This document shows positions 60,805 to 64,000 of a stretch of DNA of 64,000 nucleotides, one piece after another. Origin of the DNA: Actinomycetota bacterium (GTDB lineage Bacteria; Actinomycetota; Coriobacteriia; Anaerosomatales; UBA912). The stretch spans positions 1 to 64,000 of the forward strand of contig JAGXSC010000068.1 in the NCBI GenBank assembly GCA_018334075.1, given 5' to 3'. Both the position numbers and the translations under genes were made by a program. The notes beneath the pieces are model-generated. The model was not told the origin of the DNA. It made no database searches and saw only the letters and a list, made by a program, of their open reading frames with translations. Position 1 is the stretch's first letter, and each line of letters opens with the position of its first letter.

Positions 60805-61897
60805 CTTTTGCCTCCCCTTTGCCGCTCAGAGGCCTGACAACCCAGCGAGCCAGCTGCTGCGCGGCCACAAAAAAGATTATCAGGGCCTGAATTATGAAGA
60901 TTACCTCCGGAGGCACGTCGGCCTGCATCTGCATGGTTCCGGCGCCCGCGGACAACGCTCCGAACAATATGGCCGCTGCGACGACAGCGAGCGGATTGTT
61001 TCTCGCTAAAAGCGCAACCGCGATTCCGGTAAATCCAAAGCCCGCCGAGAATTGATCGAACAGCCGGCCGTGTACCGCAATCACCTCCATGACTCCCGCC
61101 ATGGATGCCAGTGCGCCTGAGATGCAAAGCGACTTGACGGTAGTCGATGAGACGGATATGCCGCTTGTCTCGGAGGCAAAAGGATTGTAGCCAACCGCTC
61201 GGGCCTCAAAACCCAAAGTGGTACGCTTGAGTATCCACCAAACGAACACCGCAAACGCCAAAGCCATAAAGAACCCAACGTGAGCGCGTCCCGTCTCCAG
61301 GAAGGGCATAAGCTCCACGAGTCTTGGCAAAGTTGATTCTGGTGGAAGCTCCTTAGTCTGCGGAATCGCCCCCTCGGCCTGAAGAGGGCCGGTAACAAGC
61401 CACGAGACTATGTACCGCGCTATGAAGGTAAACATCATTGTGGTGATTACCTCGTGAGCGCCCACCCGGGCTTTGAGAACCGCGGGCACGAACGCCCATG
61501 CGGCTCCCGAGATCATTCCGGCAACGATAATTGTGGGGATCGTGACGACAGGTGGCAAGCCGGCAAGCAAAAGGCCAAGCCAGGCGGCGACCAGGCCGCC
61601 CATGAAAAGCTGGCCCTCTGCGCCAATGTTGAACAACCCAGCCCTGAATCCGTAAGCCACCGCGAGACCGGTGAATATTAGCGGAGTTGCGCGAAGCATC
61701 GTGTCGCCAATTTGACGCGGGCCGCCAAACGAGCCGTCGAGCAGGGCAAGGAAGGCCTTGCCGGGATCGTAGCCGACCAGCCAGATGATTAAAGATCCCA
61801 CAAGCATGGCCAGTGCGATCGAGACAAACGGCGTTGCGACATGCTCAAGCGCTGCTCGGATCCTGGCTGCGCGTACCTCCTTTTCGCTGGAGATCAT
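60797..61897 (-). CDS. Nucleoside-type ABC transporter permease 1
   Basis: 366 residues, the longer NupP/YufP-like permease. Hydrophobic segments run throughout; GLFNIGAEGQLFMGGL and RAVGYNPFASETSGISV are the counterpart motifs to those of its partner. Start overlaps the ATPase gene by four bases. Together the two permeases form the heterodimeric channel. Confidence 0.9.
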   Translation of the reverse strand: MISSEKEVRAARIRAALEHVATPFVSIALAMLVGSLIIWLVGYDPGKAFLALLDGSFGGPRQIGDTMLRATPLIFTGLAVAYGFRAGLFNIGAEGQLFMGGLVAAWLGLLLAGLPPVVTIPTIIVAGMISGAAWAFVPAVLKARVGAHEVITTMMFTFIARYIVSWLVTGPLQAEGAIPQTKELPPESTLPRLVELMPFLETGRAHVGFFMALAFAVFVWWILKRTTLGFEARAVGYNPFASETSGISVSSTTVKSLCISGALASMAGVMEVIAVHGRLFDQFSAGFGFTGIAVALLARNNPLAVVAAAILFGALSAGAGTMQMQADVPPEVIFIIQALIIFFVAAQQLARWVVRPLSGKGEAKGA

Positions 61898-63462
61898 CGG
61901 TTACTCTCTTCCCGTGGCAATTGACTCGCTTTATCAGTCAACTTCTCGCCGCCTCCCCCGGTCATGTAATAACCGAGTTCTTCGTCGCTTGCTTCTCCTG
62001 CCTGAAACTCCTTGACTATCCGGCCTTCATACATCACGAGAATTCGATCGGCTAGTGACTGAATCTCCTCGAGCTCAAGCGATACCAGCAAAACTCCCGT
62101 GCCGGAATCACGCTCGGCAAGAATCTGCTTGTGAACAAACTCGATTGCCCCAACGTCGAGTCCCCTGGTAGGTTGAGCGGCGACAAGCAGCTTCGGGTCG
62201 CGACCCAACTCACGGGCGAGAACCAGCTTTTGCTGATTGCCGCCTGAGAGCGAGGTGCCCGGCACATCGACGGAAGGGGTGCGCACATCATACTCAGAGA
62301 CTCGCTCTTTGGCGGTGTCTCTAATAGATTCTGGGTTCAGGATTCCATATCGGGAGAAGGGCTGATTCCGATGATCGCCGAGGAGGATATTGTCTGACAG
62401 GTTGAACTCGAGCACCATGCCTCTACGATGACGATCTTCAGGCACATGGGATACACCCGCCGCGATCGTCTGCCTTACAGAGGCTCCGGTAATGTCCTTG
62501 CCGGACAATCTGATGGTACCACTTGAGACCTTGCGTAAACCGGTGATAGCCTCGACGAGCTCACTCTGGCCGTTTCCGGAGACACCCGCTATCGCCACCA
62601 CCTCACCCGCACAGACGCTAAAGGATACTCCACGCACCGCCTCAAGTCGACGCTCGTCAGGCACAGAAACCTCAGTGACTTCGAGCAGTGCCTCTCCGCA
62701 CTCCGACGGCTTCTTCTCAACCCTGAAGACCACGTCGCGGCCAACCATCAATCGCGCGAGGCCTGCTGTATCTGTCTGAGCCGGTCGAGTCTCGCCAACA
62801 ATGTGCCCGTCTCGCATGACTAAAACCCTGTCAGCGATCGACATCACTTCCTCGAGCTTGTGGGTAATGAATACAACCGACAGCCCTTCGGCTACCAGGG
62901 AGCGCACTACAGAAAAGAGCTCCTTTACCTCCTGCGGTGTCAGCACCGCTGTTGGCTCATCGAGAATCAATATCCTCGCGCTTCGGTAAAGAGCTTTCAA
63001 TATCTCGACCCGCTGCTGCATGCCTACTGGCAGGTCACGGATGATGGAGTCCGGATCGACACGGAGTCCGTATCGCCGAGAAAGCTCCATGACGTCCTGT
63101 CGGGCCTTGCGCATATCCAAAACTCCGCCCGGGTGCGCAGGCTCGTGGCCCAAAACAATATTTTCCGTAACCGACAAGGGCTCAACAAGCATAAAATGCT
63201 GGTGCACCATGCCGATACCAAGATCGATCGCGGCTCGAGGAGACCGAATATTGACGGGGTTGCCGTCAAGCAGAATCTCACCAGAATCCGCACTGAGCAA
63301 CCCATAGACGATCTTCATCAGCGTAGATTTACCGGCCCCGTTTTCCCCAAGCAAGGCCACAATCTCACCCTCGGATAAGGTAAACGAGACTCTATCGCTT
63401 GCCAGAACACCTGGAAAGCGCTTCGTCAGTTCACGAACCTCAAGCAGGGCAGCACTCATCAT
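61894..63462 (-). CDS. Nucleoside-type ABC transporter ATPase (two ABC domains)
   Basis: 522 residues with fused ATPase domains. The first has a normal Walker A (LLGENGAGKSTLMK), signature LPVGMQQRVEILKAL and Walker B ILILDEPTAVLT. The second has a degenerate Walker A (IAGVSGNGQSELVEA) but a full signature (LSGGNQQKLVLARELG) and an altered Walker B (LLVAAQPTRGLD), as in sugar and nucleoside ATPases of the RbsA/YufO type. It therefore probably has one good and one impaired catalytic site. Confidence 0.94.
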   Translation of the reverse strand: MMSAALLEVRELTKRFPGVLASDRVSFTLSEGEIVALLGENGAGKSTLMKIVYGLLSADSGEILLDGNPVNIRSPRAAIDLGIGMVHQHFMLVEPLSVTENIVLGHEPAHPGGVLDMRKARQDVMELSRRYGLRVDPDSIIRDLPVGMQQRVEILKALYRSARILILDEPTAVLTPQEVKELFSVVRSLVAEGLSVVFITHKLEEVMSIADRVLVMRDGHIVGETRPAQTDTAGLARLMVGRDVVFRVEKKPSECGEALLEVTEVSVPDERRLEAVRGVSFSVCAGEVVAIAGVSGNGQSELVEAITGLRKVSSGTIRLSGKDITGASVRQTIAAGVSHVPEDRHRRGMVLEFNLSDNILLGDHRNQPFSRYGILNPESIRDTAKERVSEYDVRTPSVDVPGTSLSGGNQQKLVLARELGRDPKLLVAAQPTRGLDVGAIEFVHKQILAERDSGTGVLLVSLELEEIQSLADRILVMYEGRIVKEFQAGEASDEELGYYMTGGGGEKLTDKASQLPREESNR

Positions 63463-63499
63463 CGTTTCCCGTCAAAAATATCGGACGCCGCATACAAGC

Positions 63500-63541
63500 G
63501 TAAGGGCGACCGGCGCGTCATCGCATTCCAGTCGCCCTTAC
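63500..63541 (-). terminator. Intercistronic hairpin between lipoprotein and ATPase genes
   Basis: GTAAGGGCGAC pairs perfectly with GTCGCCCTTAC (11 pairs) around a 20-base loop. No T-run follows on the minus strand. Such hairpins after binding-protein genes often protect the upstream message or lower downstream expression, giving more binding protein than ATPase; that role is inferred. Confidence 0.5.
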
Positions 63542-63602
63542 GTCGAATCAGCCAGATACGTCACCAGCATAACCGATGCCAAGTATCACTGACTCCTTGT
63601 CT

Positions 63603-64000
63603 TTACAGCTCATCTCTCGTCTGAGGAACGGCCACGGCGCCGGAGAGCACATCCTCACGTGCCTTCTCCACAGCGTCCTTGATTTCCTGCGATACATTGT
63701 CGTCAAAATCATGGAAGGGCGCCAGGCCTACACCTTCCTCGGCAAGGCCGAAGGAGATGTTCTGAGCACCCTCGAAGGTGCCTTCCAGGGCCGCTCTGAT
63801 CGTCTCGAACACTGCTACATCAACGCGCTTGACTGCCGAGGTGAGCATGACATCACCCGAGTTGGGAACTGTCAAATACTGGTCAGCGTCAACGCCGATA
63901 AACAATGCGCCTCTCTCCTGGGCTGCAGTAATGGAGCCCAGTCCGGTAAGGCCGGCAGCCGCGAAGACCACGTCCGCACCCTGACCGATGGCGGACATCG
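63603..64000 (-). CDS. BMP-family nucleoside-binding lipoprotein, C-terminal fragment
   Basis: The visible 132 or so residues run off the window edge and form the C-terminal half of the BMP/Med periplasmic-binding fold: GADVVFAAAGLTGLGSI, ALFIGVDADQYLT, VMLTSAVKRVDVAVFETI, and FGLAEEGVGLAPF. The family binds nucleosides and delivers them to the permeases encoded downstream. The lipobox would lie outside the window. It is followed by 140 bases containing a strong hairpin before the ATPase gene. Confidence 0.9.
   Translation of the reverse strand, partial: MSAIGQGADVVFAAAGLTGLGSITAAQERGALFIGVDADQYLTVPNSGDVMLTSAVKRVDVAVFETIRAALEGTFEGAQNISFGLAEEGVGLAPFHDFDDNVSQEIKDAVEKAREDVLSGAVAVPQTRDEL

Overview
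The window looks like a chromosomal segment of an anaerobic, Gram-positive actinobacterium, most likely a member of the Coriobacteriia. This is an inference from gene content. The evidence is an actinobacterial integration host factor (mihF), a DivIVA/SepF/YggT division cluster with FtsZ but no FtsA, a MurE carrying the DNPR motif of meso-diaminopimelate enzymes, cell-wall-binding type 2 repeats on a secreted protease, a rubrerythrin, and the NAD-linked PyrK/PyrD pair. No insertion sequence, prophage, CRISPR array, rRNA or tRNA was seen. Nearly all genes are on the minus strand, packed with 1-4 base start/stop overlaps.

Layout by position: (1) 1-1208: the start of an unknown membrane protein, a DtxR-type metal regulator with a self-operator, and a divergent structured RNA (6S-like) at about 1033-1208. 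(2) 1215-7910, transcribed from high to low coordinates: an Rrf2 regulator, iscS, iscU, mnmA, a PHP phosphatase, a Nif3-like protein, a zinc-ribbon coiled-coil protein, RNase H and queD. This couples sulfur mobilisation to tRNA thiolation. (3) 7911-8262: the isc promoter and operator, and a plus-strand hairpin-rich segment ending in a terminator. (4) 8263-12543: rpe, ribD, ribE, ribBA, ribH. (5) 12679-13215: rubrerythrin on the plus strand. (6) 13240-14449: mihF, gmk, rpoZ. (7) 14580-25805: a full UMP operon pyrR-pyrB-pyrC-carA-usp-carB-pyrK-pyrD-pyrF-pyrE under a PyrR-type attenuator, with a universal stress protein gene lodged between carA and carB.

(8) 26044-28617: a secreted subtilisin-like protease with three CWB2 repeats, divergent from pyrR and probably translated from a leaderless mRNA. 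(9) 28620-31507: a single-domain response regulator coupled to a REC-PAS-GAF-PAS histidine kinase. (10) 31567-41176: pgeF, phoU, yggS, sepF, proC, yggT, divIVA, ileS, a TraR/DksA protein, lspA and rluD. (11) 41269-42060: a DUF4013-like membrane protein on the plus strand. (12) 42087-57783: a complete dcw cluster mraZ-rsmH-ftsL-ftsI-murE-murF-mraY-murD-ftsW-murG-murC-murB-ftsQ-ftsZ, with a likely MraZ operator inside its promoter. (13) 58135-59672: a plus-strand group with a 48-residue membrane peptide, a DUF4349-type lipoprotein and a small membrane protein. (14) 59574-64000: a nucleoside-type ABC importer (BMP lipoprotein, ATPase, two permeases) plus a small membrane protein.

Most of the window is core metabolism and cell division. 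The less ordinary material is in the spacers: two plus-strand RNA candidates, two dyads that look like self-operators, an unannotated 48-codon gene, and several unusual gene overlaps. I did not find a clearly new defence or mobile system.
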